A stretch of 64,000 bases of DNA from Prosthecomicrobium pneumaticum (lineage in GTDB: Bacteria; Pseudomonadota; Alphaproteobacteria; Rhizobiales; Kaistiaceae). A program made the position numbers and the translations under genes. Positions 1 to 8,758 of the stretch are shown in pieces. The stretch covers positions 62,001 through 126,000 of the forward strand of contig NZ_JACHOO010000008.1 of assembly GCF_014199915.1 (NCBI RefSeq), in the 5' to 3' direction. Under the pieces are notes generated by a model that searched no databases, was not told the origin of the DNA, and saw only the letters and a list, made by a program, of their open reading frames with translations. Position 1 is the first letter of the stretch; the number at the start of each line of letters is the position of its first letter.

Positions 1-90
1 CGGGGTGACGGGTGTTCTCGTGGGAGGCGAGCCTCCGGCTGCGGCGTATTCACCCCCCACCCCGACCCTCCCCCACAAAGGGGGAGGGAG
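1..90. repeat. Dispersed intergenic repeat tail and hairpin downstream of thrS
   Basis: Positions 1-14 are identical to part of the repeat at 50736-50770 (bases 50756-50769), so the window opens inside another copy. Bases 66-74 and 80-88 form a perfect 9-bp stem (CCCTCCCCC / GGGGGAGGG) with loop ACAAA. It lies past the thrS stop but has no T-run next to it on the thrS strand. I read it as an intergenic repeat that may also help end thrS transcription. Confidence 0.5.
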
Positions 91-125
91 GCGGCCGATG
101 CCGGCCGTCGCGCATCCTTTTTCCC

Positions 126-2102
126 TTATGCGGCCTTGGCTTGCGCCAGACGCTTCAGGTCGGGTGGCAGGGCTTCGTCGACGAGGGCGGCGAGCGCGTC
201 GGCGAGCGGGAGGGCCTGCTGCGCCTGCGAGCCGAGCCGGCGGATGTTGACCGTCTGCTCCTCCGCCTCGCGCTTGCCGCAGACGAGGATCACCGGGGCC
301 TTGGCGAGCGAGTGCTCGCGGACCTTGTAGTTGATCTTCTCGTTCCTGAGGTCGAGATCGACGCGCAGGCCCGCCTCCCGCAGCCGGTCGACCACCTTGA
401 CGGCATAATCGTCGGCCTCGGAGGTGATCGTCGCGACCACCGCCTGGACGGGCGCCAGCCAGAGCGGGAAATGGCCGGCATAGTTCTCGATCAGGATGCC
501 GAGGAAACGCTCCATCGAGCCGCAGATGGCGCGATGGATCATCACCGGGGTCTTCTTCTGGCCGTCGGCGTCGACATAGAAGGCGCCGAAGCGTTCCGGC
601 AGGTTGAAATCGACCTGGGTGGTGCCGCACTGCCAGTCGCGGCCGATCGCGTCGCGCAGCACATACTCGAATTTCGGCCCGTAGAAGGCGCCCTCGCCCG
701 GATTGATGCCGGTCTTGATCCGCCCGCCCGAACGCGCCTCGATCTCGCCGAGCACATAGGTCATCACCTCCTCGGCGTGATCCCACAGCGCGTCCGAGCC
801 GACCCGCTTCTCCGGCCGGGTCGAGAGCTTGACGACGATCTCCTCGAAGCCGAAATCGGCATAGGTCGAGAGGATCAGATCGTTGATCTTCAGGCATTCC
901 TCCGCCATCTGCTCTTCGGTGCAGAAGATGTGCGCGTCGTCCTGCGTGAAGCCGCGCACCCGCATCAGCCCGTGCATGGCGCCGGACGGCTCGTAGCGGT
1001 GCACCGCGCCGAACTCGGCGAGCCGGAGCGGCAGGTCGCGATAGCTCTTCAGCCCGTGCTTGAAGATCTGCACATGGCCGGGGCAGTTCATCGGCTTCAG
1101 CGCGAAGACGCGCTCGTCCTCGGTGTCGTCGCCGGCCGAGCGCACCGCGAACATGCTCTCGCGATACCAGCCCCAGTGGCCGGAGGTCTCCCACAGCGAC
1201 TTGTCGAGCACCTGCGGCGCGTTGACCTCGTCATAGCCGAGCCGCCTCAGGCGGCGGCGCATATAGGCGACGATCTCCTGGAAGGCCGACCAGCCCTTCG
1301 GATGCCAGAAGACGACGCCCGGTCCCTCCTCCTGGAAGTGGAACAGGTCCATCTCGCGGCCGAGCTTCCTGTGGTCGCGCTTCTCGGCCTCCTCGAGCAT
1401 ATGGAGATACGCGTCGAGCTCGGCCTGGTCCTTCCAGGCGGTGCCGTAGATGCGGGTCAGCATCGGATTGGCGGCATCGCCGCGCCAATAGGCGCCGGCG
1501 ACCTTCATCAGCTTGAAGGCGGTGCCGATCTGGCCGGTCGAGGCCATGTGCGGACCGCGGCAGAGATCGAACCACTGGCCCTGCCTGTAGATCCGGATCG
1601 ACTGGTCGGCCGGGATCGCATCGACCAGCTCGACCTTGAACGCCTCGCCCTTGGCGGCGAAGACCTGCTTCGCCTCGTCGCGCGACCAGATCTCCTTCGT
1701 GAAGGTGGCGTTGCGGCCGATGATCTCGCGCATCTTCGCCTCGATCTTCGGCAGATCGTCGGGGGTGAAGGGCGTCTCGCGGTAGAAATCGTAATAGAAG
1801 CCGTTCTCGATCACCGGGCCGATGGTCACCTGGGTGCCGGGAAAGAGCTCCTGCACCGCCTCGGCCATGACATGGGCGGCGTCGTGACGGATCAGCTCGA
1901 GCGCGCGGGGATCGTCGCGGGTGACGATCTCGATCTTCGCATCCGCGGTGATCGGGTCGGACAGGTCGGCGAGCCTGCCGTCGAGCGCCATCGCCACCGC
2001 CTTCTTGGCGAGCGACTTCGAAATGCCCTCGGCGATCGCGCGGCCGGTGATGCCGGGCTCGAAGGAACGGACGGAGGAATCGGGGAAGGTCAGGTGGATC
2101 AT
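126..2102 (-). CDS. thrS: Threonyl-tRNA synthetase
   Basis: Charges tRNA-Thr with threonine in the cytosol. The 658-residue length is normal for bacterial ThrRS. In order, it has an N-terminal TGS domain, an editing domain with the HxxxH motif (HDAAHVM), a class II catalytic core and an anticodon-binding C-terminus. The zinc site begins with the Cys of MNCPGH, and class II motif 2 follows ([18 protein letters not shown]). The gene is transcribed away from yidD. A duplicated yidD fragment and kptA lie immediately upstream, so its native 5' region may have been altered by that insertion. Identity is secure. Confidence 0.98.
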   Translation of the reverse strand: MIHLTFPDSSVRSFEPGITGRAIAEGISKSLAKKAVAMALDGRLADLSDPITADAKIEIVTRDDPRALELIRHDAAHVMAEAVQELFPGTQVTIGPVIENGFYYDFYRETPFTPDDLPKIEAKMREIIGRNATFTKEIWSRDEAKQVFAAKGEAFKVELVDAIPADQSIRIYRQGQWFDLCRGPHMASTGQIGTAFKLMKVAGAYWRGDAANPMLTRIYGTAWKDQAELDAYLHMLEEAEKRDHRKLGREMDLFHFQEEGPGVVFWHPKGWSAFQEIVAYMRRRLRRLGYDEVNAPQVLDKSLWETSGHWGWYRESMFAVRSAGDDTEDERVFALKPMNCPGHVQIFKHGLKSYRDLPLRLAEFGAVHRYEPSGAMHGLMRVRGFTQDDAHIFCTEEQMAEECLKINDLILSTYADFGFEEIVVKLSTRPEKRVGSDALWDHAEEVMTYVLGEIEARSGGRIKTGINPGEGAFYGPKFEYVLRDAIGRDWQCGTTQVDFNLPERFGAFYVDADGQKKTPVMIHRAICGSMERFLGILIENYAGHFPLWLAPVQAVVATITSEADDYAVKVVDRLREAGLRVDLDLRNEKINYKVREHSLAKAPVILVCGKREAEEQTVNIRRLGSQAQQALPLADALAALVDEALPPDLKRLAQAKAA

Positions 2103-2168
2103 AGTCGGCTCCTGCTCACTCCCGCAGACGAGCGCGGGTAAGCGGTTTCGGGAAGACCCGGAGCGCGG

Positions 2169-2267
2169 CTAGAGGTCGAGCCGCGTCGCCGGATCGATGT
2201 GGCGGCCGGTCCAGCGGCCATAGCGCCACGGCATATACCAGCGCCCGCCGGCCGGCAATTCGTCCGG
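2169..2267 (-). pseudogene. Duplicated 3' fragment of yidD (33 codons including stop)
   Basis: This 99-bp segment matches 2896-2994 (the end of yidD) at 97 of 99 positions by my reading, with the two differences at 2172 and 2173 just inside the stop codon. It keeps the yidD reading frame and stop (TAG). It has no upstream yidD sequence, so it cannot make a functional protein. Together with the intact copy it brackets the kptA-like gene as a direct repeat with a 727-bp offset. Confidence 0.85.
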
Positions 2268-2277
2268 CGCCCACCGC

Positions 2278-2832
2278 TCATGTCTCCGGCACGAGATCGG
2301 ACAGATAGGCCGGCGGCACGTTCCGCGTCAGCCAGACGCCGCTCGAGGAGCGATAGAAGAGAAATCCGTCGCGCGCCATCGCACCCGTATCCACGACGAT
2401 GATGGCGGGCCGTCCGTGACGCCCACCCACCGTGCGCGCCATCTCCACAGTCTCGGAGAGATGCACGAACTGCCGCTCTCCGGGCCGCAGCCCCTCTGCC
2501 CTGATGCTGGCGAGGAAGCGGTCGGCGGTGCCGTGCAGCAGCCGGTCCGGCGGAGCGAGGGGCGAGTCGACCGTTTCGACCGCCACGCTGTGCCCATGCG
2601 TCGCCCGGATTGCGGCGCCATCCGCGGAAATCTCGAAGCGGCGCTTGTCGTTCGCCGCCATAACGGCTTCGAGAATACTGCGATCAATGACAAGGCCCGC
2701 ACGCCCTGCGCCGGCGATCAGCGCGTCGACCGACGCCCAGCCTTGCGGGTCGAGCTCGAGGCCGGCGGCAGCCGGCTCGTGCCGCAGCACCAGACTGATG
2801 AACTTGCTGATGCGGACGAGATCGGCACCCAT
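2278..2832 (-). CDS. kptA: RNA 2'-phosphotransferase (KptA/Tpt1 family)
   Basis: In the Tpt1/KptA family the enzyme removes a 2'-phosphate left at RNA splice junctions by transfer to NAD+. Its role in bacteria without such splicing is unclear. The 184-residue protein has the family signatures: an N-terminal RISKFISLVLRHEP segment, GWASVDAL, RATHGHS near residue 80, LLHGT, FVHLS and a C-terminal FYRSSSGVWLT. It starts with ATG at 2832 and ends just before the duplicated yidD fragment. It sits inside a conserved thrS-yidD neighbourhood between two copies of the yidD 3' end, which suggests horizontal acquisition. Biochemical family confident; physiological role unknown. Confidence 0.93.
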   Translation of the reverse strand: MGADLVRISKFISLVLRHEPAAAGLELDPQGWASVDALIAGAGRAGLVIDRSILEAVMAANDKRRFEISADGAAIRATHGHSVAVETVDSPLAPPDRLLHGTADRFLASIRAEGLRPGERQFVHLSETVEMARTVGGRHGRPAIIVVDTGAMARDGFLFYRSSSGVWLTRNVPPAYLSDLVPET

Positions 2833-2895
2833 GATCGCCCCGGCTGCAAGGATGGTTTCGCGACCACACCGCCGCGATTTCGGCTGCCAACCGAC

Positions 2896-2994
2896 CTAAC
2901 GGTCGAGCCGCGTCGCCGGATCGATGTGGCGGCCGGTCCAGCGGCCATAGCGCCACGGCATATACCAGCGCCCGCCGGCCGGCAATTCGTCCGG
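2896..2994 (-). repeat. 99-bp direct repeat, intact copy (3' end of yidD)
   Basis: This is the last 33 codons of yidD including its stop. The second copy is at 2169-2267, same orientation and same length, with no indels. The identity stops abruptly at 2994/2267, exactly at a codon boundary of yidD. Confidence 0.9.
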
Positions 2995-3267
2995 AACCGG
3001 ATCGAAGCCCGAGGCGCCGAACGGGCCGCAGCGCAGGAAGCGCGACAGCGTCAGCCAGCCGCCCGCCCAGAGGCCGAAACGGCCGATCGCCTCCTCGCCG
3101 TAATGCGAACAGGTCGGCAGATAGCGGCACTGGCGGCCGAGGAAGGGCGAGAGGGTCAGGCGATAGAGCCGGATGAAGCCGATGCCGAGCCATGCGCCGG
3201 CGGTGCGCGGATGCGGATGCGGATGCGGATGCGGATGGGCGCAGGCCCCGCGCGACGTCCCGCTCAT
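2896..3267 (-). CDS. yidD: Membrane protein insertion efficiency factor YidD
   Basis: YidD is a small amphipathic inner-membrane-associated protein that helps YidC insert membrane proteins. The 123-residue product shows the family core: IGFIRLYRLTLSP, then CRYLPTCSHYGEEAI with the conserved Cys pair, then LTLSRFLRCGPFG. The usual ending after GGxDPVP is extended by about 30 residues, and that extension is the part duplicated downstream of kptA. I start at ATG 3267; an upstream in-frame start at 3336 would add a basic segment without family support. An N-terminal run of His-Pro dipeptides is encoded by a hexanucleotide repeat. Followed downstream by kptA and preceded upstream by the NifU-like gene. 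Confidence 0.93.
   Translation of the reverse strand: MSGTSRGACAHPHPHPHPHPRTAGAWLGIGFIRLYRLTLSPFLGRQCRYLPTCSHYGEEAIGRFGLWAGGWLTLSRFLRCGPFGASGFDPVPDELPAGGRWYMPWRYGRWTGRHIDPATRLDR
3209..3237. repeat. GGATGC hexanucleotide microsatellite
   Basis: Four perfect GGATGC units plus a nearly complete fifth lie in tandem inside the yidD N-terminus. On the coding strand they encode five consecutive His-Pro dipeptides. Because the unit is six bases, copy-number change alters the length of the His-Pro tract without shifting the frame. Confidence 0.9.
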
Positions 3268-3385
3268 AGCGTCATCATGCGGCGGACGGCCCCGCCATTG
3301 CGGCCATCGGGATCGAAGACGAGGGCGGCACGACAATTCGGGCGATACGGCCCGCGGAAGGCCGGGCGGCCATCACGGGACATGG

Positions 3386-3847
3386 TCATCCCGCGGCGCG
3401 GGCGTCCGACCCGCGCGCCTCGATCTGGTCGAGCGCATCGACCACCGCATCGAAGGTGAGCAGGGTCGAAGCGTGGCGGGCCTTGTAGTCGCGCACCGGC
3501 TCGAGATAGCGCAGCTCTTCGAAGCGGCCGTCGGGCGGCGGGCCGCTCTCCTTCAGCATCCGCCGCATCGTTTCGCGCAGCGTCCGGAGTTCCGCGGCCC
3601 CGGCGCCGACGACATGGCGGGCCATGATCGAGGAGGAGGCCTGGCCGAGCGCGCAGGCCCGCACATCGTGCGCGAAATCGGTGACGACACCGTCCTCGAC
3701 CTTCAGATCGACGGTGACGGTGGAGCCGCAGAGCCGGGAATGCGCGGTCGCGGTCGCGTCCGGCGCATCGAGACGGCCGAGCCGCGGAATGTTCGCCGCG
3801 AAATTGAGGATGCGCTCGTTGTAGATTTCATCGATCATGGCGTTCAC
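3386..3847 (-). CDS. NifU-like/IscU-fold iron-sulfur scaffold protein
   Basis: A 153-residue protein of the SufU/IscU fold, predicted to take part in Fe-S cluster assembly. It has RLCGS (first cluster Cys), ACALGQASSS (second Cys and the conserved ASSS) and a C-terminal YKARHASTLLTFDAV segment. In canonical IscU/SufU the last segment carries the third cluster Cys; here that position is Ala. The Asp that usually follows the first Cys is also absent. It may therefore be a specialised or regulatory scaffold rather than a standard one. It lies divergent from folE. Confidence 0.88.
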   Translation of the reverse strand: MNAMIDEIYNERILNFAANIPRLGRLDAPDATATAHSRLCGSTVTVDLKVEDGVVTDFAHDVRACALGQASSSIMARHVVGAGAAELRTLRETMRRMLKESGPPPDGRFEELRYLEPVRDYKARHASTLLTFDAVVDALDQIEARGSDARAAG

Positions 3848-3964
3848 CCTGCCCCGAGATATAGGTGTGATCCGCGCACCCCGCCAGCCGTATCAAGGGC
3901 AGCGCTTTGATTCGCCGGAAACGCGCCTACTTAAGAGCGGCGAAGGGCAAGATTGGAGACCCCC

Positions 3965-4591
3965 ATGGACGCCGTGGTGAAGAAGCCCGCCGTCGCGCTC
4001 GTCAAGCCGGCGGCGCCGAAGCCGACGCGCGAAGAGGCCGAGGCGGCGGTGCGCACGCTGCTCGCCTGGACGGGCGACGACCCGGCGCGCGAGGGCCTCG
4101 TCGACACGCCGCGGCGCGTCACCAAGGCCTATGAGGAGCTGTTCGGCGGCTATGGCGGTGATCCGGAGGAGATTCTCGGCCGGGTGTTCGAGGAGGTCGG
4201 CGGCTTCGACGATCTCGTCGTGGTGCGCGACATCCCGTTCCATTCGCATTGCGAGCATCATGTCCTGCCCTTCTTCGGCACCGTCCATATCGGCTATTTC
4301 CCGAATGGCGGCGTCGTCGGGCTGTCGAAATTCGCCCGTCTGGTCGACACCTTCGCCCGCCGGCTGCAGACGCAGGAGAACATGTCGGCGCAGATCGTCG
4401 ACGCGATCGAGACCGTCCTGAAGCCGCGCGGCGCCGCGGTGATGATCGAGGCGGAGCATATGTGCATGCAGATGCGCGGCGTGCACAAGCACGGCACCTC
4501 GACGGTGACGACGCAGTTCACCGGCCTCTTCCGCGACGATCCGGCCGAGCAGACCCGCTTCCTCGCCATGGTGCGGGCCGGCAAGGGCTGA
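3965..4591 (+). CDS. folE: GTP cyclohydrolase I
   Basis: Converts GTP to 7,8-dihydroneopterin triphosphate, the first step of folate/pterin synthesis. Of 208 residues, the first 25 are a non-conserved Ala/Pro/Lys-rich extension; the catalytic domain follows. Zinc and catalytic residues are visible in [11 protein letters not shown] and in [14 protein letters not shown], plus [11 protein letters not shown] choose the ATG at 3965 over an in-frame TTG at 3953 because a GGAG Shine-Dalgarno sequence sits just upstream of it. hisI follows on the same strand about 110 nt later. Confidence 0.97.
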   Translation: MDAVVKKPAVALVKPAAPKPTREEAEAAVRTLLAWTGDDPAREGLVDTPRRVTKAYEELFGGYGGDPEEILGRVFEEVGGFDDLVVVRDIPFHSHCEHHVLPFFGTVHIGYFPNGGVVGLSKFARLVDTFARRLQTQENMSAQIVDAIETVLKPRGAAVMIEAEHMCMQMRGVHKHGTSTVTTQFTGLFRDDPAEQTRFLAMVRAGKG

Positions 4592-4702
4592 GCCGGACGG
4601 CCCGCCGCGCCGGTGGCGGGTCGCCATCGGGCGGCGGCCCGGGCGCCGCGCTTTCCCTCGCGTCGCCGATCGGCTAAGCCGGCGGCGACGACGGAGCCCG
4701 CC

Positions 4703-5185
4703 ATGACCACCCCCTCGACCCCTGCGCTGTCCCCCTCCCCCTTCGCCGCGCCCGGCTCCAAGCACGACGTCGAGACCGGCACCGTGCTGACGCCCCGCTT
4801 CGGCGCGGACGGGCTGGTCGCGGCCGTGGTGGTCGATGCCGAGGGCGGCGAGGTGGTGATGATGGCGTGGATGGACGCCGCCGCCCTCGCCCGCACGATC
4901 GAGACCGGCGAGGCGCATTATTACAGCCGGTCGCGCGGCCGGCCGTGGAAGAAGGGCGAGGAGAGCGGCCACGTCCAGACCGTCGTCGAGCTGCGCGTCG
5001 ACTGCGATCAGGACGCCGTGCTCCTGAAGGTCCGCACGGCCGGGACCGGCGCCAACTGCCACACCGGCCGCCACTCCTGCTTCTACCGCCGCGTCGCGCT
5101 CGGCGGGCCGGCGGGGAGCGCGACGCTCGCCTTCACGGGCGACGCGCCGCTCTTCGATCCCGACGCCGTCTACAAGCACGGCTGA
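4703..5185 (+). CDS. hisI: Phosphoribosyl-AMP cyclohydrolase
   Basis: Opens the adenine ring of phosphoribosyl-AMP in histidine biosynthesis. The 160-residue protein contains WMD, the [16 protein letters not shown] substrate-binding segment, [11 protein letters not shown] and the [10 protein letters not shown] zinc-binding motif. It is the monofunctional form, with no phosphoribosyl-ATP pyrophosphatase domain. The ATG at 4703 gives a natural N-terminus; the longer open frame from 4613 is Arg-rich and unlike the family. It converges with the CBS-domain gene, leaving only 15 nt between stops. Confidence 0.97.
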   Translation: MTTPSTPALSPSPFAAPGSKHDVETGTVLTPRFGADGLVAAVVVDAEGGEVVMMAWMDAAALARTIETGEAHYYSRSRGRPWKKGEESGHVQTVVELRVDCDQDAVLLKVRTAGTGANCHTGRHSCFYRRVALGGPAGSATLAFTGDAPLFDPDAVYKHG

Positions 5186-5200
5186 CGGCCGGCGGCCGCC

Positions 5201-5632
5201 TCAGGCCGTCGCGATATAGGCGCGCATCTCGTCCGCCTCGCGCTCGACCGCCTCGATGCGCGCCTTGACGACGTCGCCGATCGAGACGAGGCCGACGAGG
5301 AGATCGTTCTCCACCACGGGAAGGTGGCGGAAGCGGCCCTTGGTCATCCGCGCCATCACCTCGTTGATCGTATCGTTCTCCGAGCAGGTGACGACCTTCT
5401 CGGTCATCACGGCGCGCACCGGCTGATCGAGCGCCGCGGCGCCCGAAGCGGCGAGCGTGCGGACGATGTCGCGCTCCGACAGGATGCCGAGGATGCGGCG
5501 GGCGGCGTCGACGACGACGAGCGCGCCGATCCGATGGGCGCCGAGCAGGCGCACGGCGTCGGCGACGGACATCTCGGTGCCGGTGGTGAAGACGTCGCGG
5601 CCCTTATGGGCCAGGATCTTGGCAACAATCAT
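5201..5632 (-). CDS. CBS-domain protein (tandem CBS pair)
   Basis: A 143-residue protein made almost entirely of two CBS domains (about residues 9-65 and 75-128), a module that usually binds adenine nucleotides such as AMP, ATP or NAD(H) and acts as an energy sensor. The repeats GILSERDIVR and GLVSIGDVVK mark the ends of each domain. There is no attached catalytic or DNA-binding domain. The start at ATG 5632 gives the family N-terminus MIVAKIL. Partner unknown. Confidence 0.92.
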   Translation of the reverse strand: MIVAKILAHKGRDVFTTGTEMSVADAVRLLGAHRIGALVVVDAARRILGILSERDIVRTLAASGAAALDQPVRAVMTEKVVTCSENDTINEVMARMTKGRFRHLPVVENDLLVGLVSIGDVVKARIEAVEREADEMRAYIATA

Positions 5633-5754
5633 CGAACCCTCCCTCCTGCGCGGCCGGAGCGGATGTCGATGGGCGGATCGGCTCGATCCGGTCGCCCCGG
5701 TCCTCAACCGCACCAAGAATGATGGTGCCCGGCTCGCCCCTTGGCAAGCGGCGG

Positions 5755-6453
5755 TCAGCGCCGACCGACGGGATCGAAGAGGGGAAAGAGCAGGAGGCCG
5801 GCGACGAAGCCGCCGAGATGGGCCTCCCAGGCGATGGCGCTCGATTCCATGCCGGGCGGTGCGAGGAAGAGGCCGAAGACGAGGTTCATGGCGAACCAGA
5901 CGCCGAGAAAGACGACGATCCGGCGGTCGGTGATCATCTCGCGAAGGCTGAGCGCGGCGCTCGCCTCGGGCGCCGCGCCGAAACGCCGGCCGCCGAGCGC
6001 GCCACCGGGCGAGAAGGCAAAGCGGGCGGAAGCCGCCATCTGCGCCGAGATCGCCGCCGAGGCGCCGACGAGCGGCTGCAGGCCGTCCGGATAGAGCGCC
6101 AGATGCGCCGCCGCGCCGGCGGCCGCACCGATCGCGAAGAAGGCGAGGAAGCGAACCGTGCCGAAGCGGCGGGCGAGCGGCGTGCCGAAGGCGGCGAGCC
6201 AGAGCGCGTTGATGCCGAAATGCATCCAGCTGCCGTGCAGCCCGGCATAGGTGACGAAGGTCCAGACATCGCCGGCGAGGCCGCCCGGCCAAGGCTCGCC
6301 GAGCAGTTCCGGCGCGGTCAGCCGCACCGGCACGAAGGCGAAGGCGAGCAGGACGCGCACCGCCGTATCGGAATCGAGCGCCATGGTGCGGACGAGATGG
6401 ACGAGGCCGAGCACGCCGATCGTCGCCACCACGACCGAGGGCAGATTGAACAT
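5755..6453 (-). CDS. Rhomboid-family intramembrane serine protease
   Basis: A 232-residue polytopic membrane protein of the rhomboid fold that would cleave transmembrane substrates in the inner membrane. Visible features are HFGINALWLAAFG (helix 2 with the conserved His and Asn), GASAAIS carrying the catalytic Ser, and EAHLGGFVAGLLL with the catalytic His. The catalytic motif is GASAA rather than the more common GxSGA. I chose ATG 6453 because GGGAG lies five bases upstream; ATG 6486 is an alternative that adds 11 residues without a ribosome site. Confidence 0.9.
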   Translation of the reverse strand: MFNLPSVVVATIGVLGLVHLVRTMALDSDTAVRVLLAFAFVPVRLTAPELLGEPWPGGLAGDVWTFVTYAGLHGSWMHFGINALWLAAFGTPLARRFGTVRFLAFFAIGAAAGAAAHLALYPDGLQPLVGASAAISAQMAASARFAFSPGGALGGRRFGAAPEASAALSLREMITDRRIVVFLGVWFAMNLVFGLFLAPPGMESSAIAWEAHLGGFVAGLLLFPLFDPVGRR

Positions 6454-6819
6454 CGGCTCCCGCCGGGGTGTCTCGAAGGACTGCATCGCCGCCGCACATA
6501 GGCTGCCGGCCGTCACGCCGCAAGCGCCGGGCCGCGAAAAGGAAACGGCCGCCCGGCGCAATGCGCTCGGACGGCCGTCACGCCCGTCTTGCCCCCCGGC
6601 AGAGACGCCCGTGCACGACGATTGCTGCCACTTCCGTGCACGTCATGCAATGTTCATGAGGGGATAGACTCTGTGAATTGCCGAGATCGTCGCCGAAATG
6701 GCACAGATCGTATGGTTTCGGAGGGTAGAGCCCGGGTGACGACTCGGCGGGGCGGCGATAAGGTCGGGATTCGGAGGGGTTCCGCCGGATCCCGAGGTCC
6801 GGACGGCTGGGGGAAAGAG
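6454..6819. other. 366-bp divergent intergenic region
   Basis: Lies between the rhomboid gene and the PAS gene, which read away from each other, so it should hold both promoters. The octamer CGTGCACG, which contains the palindrome GTGCAC, occurs twice (near 6611 and 6635) about 24 nt apart and could be a regulator site. No small gene or RNA could be supported. Confidence 0.4.
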
Positions 6820-7428
6820 ATGCGACACGCGAGCACGCAGGAGCTCTATCGCTACTGGAACCGACAGCGCGGCGAAGCGCCGGCGGCCAAGCGCAGCGCC
6901 GTCGAGCCGGCGGATATCCGCACCCTGCTCGGCGACACGTTCATTCTGGACACCAGTTCCGGTACCGAGGCGCCGTTCCGGCTCGCGGGAACGCGGCTCT
7001 GCGAGCTCTACGGCGCGGAGATGAAGGGGCGCGATTTCCGCAGCCTGTTCACCGGCGCAGACCGCGAGGCGGTCGAGACGCTGATCGCCTCGATCGCCAC
7101 CGATGCCGCGGCGGCGGTGCTCGGGCTCACCGGCGAGACGGAACGCGGCGACCGGCTGCCGCTCGAAATGGTGCTGCTGCCGCTCTCCTCGGCCGGGGCG
7201 GGCTACGACCGGATCCTCGGCCTGCTGGTGGCGCTCGAATCGCCCTATTGGGCGGGGTTGCGCCCGCTGACGCGGCTCGGCGTGACGAGCGTGCGCCTGC
7301 TCTGGCCCGATGAGCGGCCGGCCTTCCTCGCCGCTCCGCCCGCAGCGCGTCCGCAGACCCAGCCCTCGCCCGCCGCAGCCGAGCTGCGGCGGGCCCGTCT
7401 GATCGTGCTCGAAGGCGGCAAGCGCTGA
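6820..7428 (+). CDS. PAS-domain protein (PAS_5 / PF07310-type)
   Basis: A 202-residue soluble protein of the family with an N-terminal LYRYWNRQRG segment, ADIRTLLGDTFILD and a PAS-like core (PFRLAGTRLCELYG). Members are common in alphaproteobacteria and some are linked to motility control; no function can be assigned here. The C-terminal 50 residues are Ala/Pro-rich and probably disordered. The start at ATG 6820 is supported by the strong GGGGGAAAGAG ribosome site; the longer open frame from 6589 is not family-like. Confidence 0.85.
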   Translation: MRHASTQELYRYWNRQRGEAPAAKRSAVEPADIRTLLGDTFILDTSSGTEAPFRLAGTRLCELYGAEMKGRDFRSLFTGADREAVETLIASIATDAAAAVLGLTGETERGDRLPLEMVLLPLSSAGAGYDRILGLLVALESPYWAGLRPLTRLGVTSVRLLWPDERPAFLAAPPAARPQTQPSPAAAELRRARLIVLEGGKR

Positions 7429-7578
7429 GGACCGCCCGGCCGGGCGCGGCGTCATGGTTAGCGATCGCTTTCCCAATCCCTAACAATTCCCTTAGTATTC
7501 GCTTCGATTTCTCCTCCGCCGCTTAGATCGGTCTCAAGTCGCGCATGTCATTCTCGCTCGCATCGAACGGGCCGGATC

Positions 7579-8190
7579 ATGCCGATGAGTTTCGTAGCGC
7601 GTCTCATCCTCGTCTCCCTGACGCTCCTTGCCGGAGCGGCAGAAACCCTTGCGGCGAGCCGCGACGGCGCGATCATGCGCACGATCGGACCGACCTCGCA
7701 GCCGGTCGGACATTACGAATTCTGCCGGCGCCTGCCCGCCGAGTGCGATCCGCGCGGCGAGCGGCGCGGCCGGGTGCAGCTCACGGCCGCAAAATGGCAG
7801 CAGTTGATCGCCATAAACGACAACGTCAATACTGCGGTAGATCCTGGAACCGACAAGGAAATTTTCGGCGTCGAAGAATATTGGAGCTTCCCGGAGGGCC
7901 GCGGCGACTGCGAAGACTATGTTCTTCTGAAGCGGCGCGAGCTGATCCGGCTCGGCTGGCCGGCCGGCGCGCTGCTCATCACCGTGGTCCGGCAGTCGAA
8001 CGGCGACGGCCACGCCGTGCTCACGGTGCTGACCGACCGGGGCGACCTCGTGCTCGACAATCTCGTCGGCACGATCGAGGTCTGGAACCAGACGTCCTAT
8101 CAGTATGTGAAGCGGCAGTCGGATCGCGACCCCGGCCGCTGGGTGTCGATCGAGGACGACCGCGACCTGCTCGTCGGCAGCGTGCGCTGA
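7579..8190 (+). CDS. Exported transglutaminase-like cysteine peptidase (BTLCP family)
   Basis: A 203-residue protein with a signal peptide (about residues 1-25, cleavage after TLAA) and a bacterial transglutaminase-like domain. The catalytic triad is visible as Cys in GRGDCEDYV, His in GDGHAVLTV and Asp in LVLDNL. In other bacteria, members such as LapG act as periplasmic proteases on adhesins. No LapD- or adhesin-like neighbour is seen, so the substrate is unknown. Confidence 0.9.
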   Translation: MPMSFVARLILVSLTLLAGAAETLAASRDGAIMRTIGPTSQPVGHYEFCRRLPAECDPRGERRGRVQLTAAKWQQLIAINDNVNTAVDPGTDKEIFGVEEYWSFPEGRGDCEDYVLLKRRELIRLGWPAGALLITVVRQSNGDGHAVLTVLTDRGDLVLDNLVGTIEVWNQTSYQYVKRQSDRDPGRWVSIEDDRDLLVGSVR

Positions 8191-8204
8191 ACCGACAGCG
8201 ACGC

Positions 8205-8732
8205 TCAGGCCTCGGCCGGGCCGAGGCCGGCCAGGAAGCGGCGGGCGTTGCGGACATAGCCGTCGGCCGAGGCGGCGAGCCGGGCGATCTCGGCTTCCCC
8301 GAGCGGCCGCAGCACCTTGCCGGGCATGCCCACGACGAGCGATCCCGCCGGAATCACCTTGCCTTCGGTGACGAGGGCGCCAGCCCCGATCAGGCAGTTC
8401 TCGCCGATCTCGGCTCCGTTGAGGATGATCGCGCCCATGCCGACCAGCGTGTTGGCGCCGATCCGGCAACCGTGCAGGATCGCCCGGTGGCCGATGGTGC
8501 AGCCTTCGCCGATCGTCAGCGGAAAGCCCATATCGGTGTGAAGGACGGCGTGTTCCTGGATATTGGTGCGGGCGCCGACGACGATCGGCTCGTTGTCGCC
8601 GCGCAGCACGGCGCCGAACCAGATCCCGGTGTCCGCGCCGAGCACGACGCGGCCGATGACGCGCGCATCGGGCGCGATCCACGCGCCCGCCGGACGTTCC
8701 GGCGCGACACCGTCGAGGGAATGCACCGCCAT
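8205..8732 (-). CDS. Gamma-carbonic-anhydrase-like hexapeptide-repeat protein
   Basis: A 175-residue left-handed beta-helix protein. Isoleucine-patch hexapeptide repeats run through the middle (for example [14 protein letters not shown] and [20 protein letters not shown]). His residues fit the trimer zinc site of gamma-class carbonic anhydrases and PaaY/YrdA homologues. Whether it hydrates CO2 or acts as a thioesterase-like enzyme cannot be told from sequence. Converges with the transglutaminase-like gene. Confidence 0.9.
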   Translation of the reverse strand: MAVHSLDGVAPERPAGAWIAPDARVIGRVVLGADTGIWFGAVLRGDNEPIVVGARTNIQEHAVLHTDMGFPLTIGEGCTIGHRAILHGCRIGANTLVGMGAIILNGAEIGENCLIGAGALVTEGKVIPAGSLVVGMPGKVLRPLGEAEIARLAASADGYVRNARRFLAGLGPAEA

Positions 8733-8758
8733 CGGATCAGCCGCCCTTTCGCGCCGCC

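Noticed and set aside
12-2141. Long open frame on the plus strand opposite thrS
   Set aside because: It is Arg/Asp/Leu/Gly-rich antisense sequence produced by high GC content and mirrors a certain thrS gene. Similar antisense frames, for example opposite fdsA (33037-35772) and the histidine kinase (53002-55602), were rejected for the same reason.
2268-2900. kptA unit as an insertion sequence or integron cassette
   Set aside because: No transposase, inverted repeats or attC-like site was seen; only the yidD-derived direct repeat brackets it.
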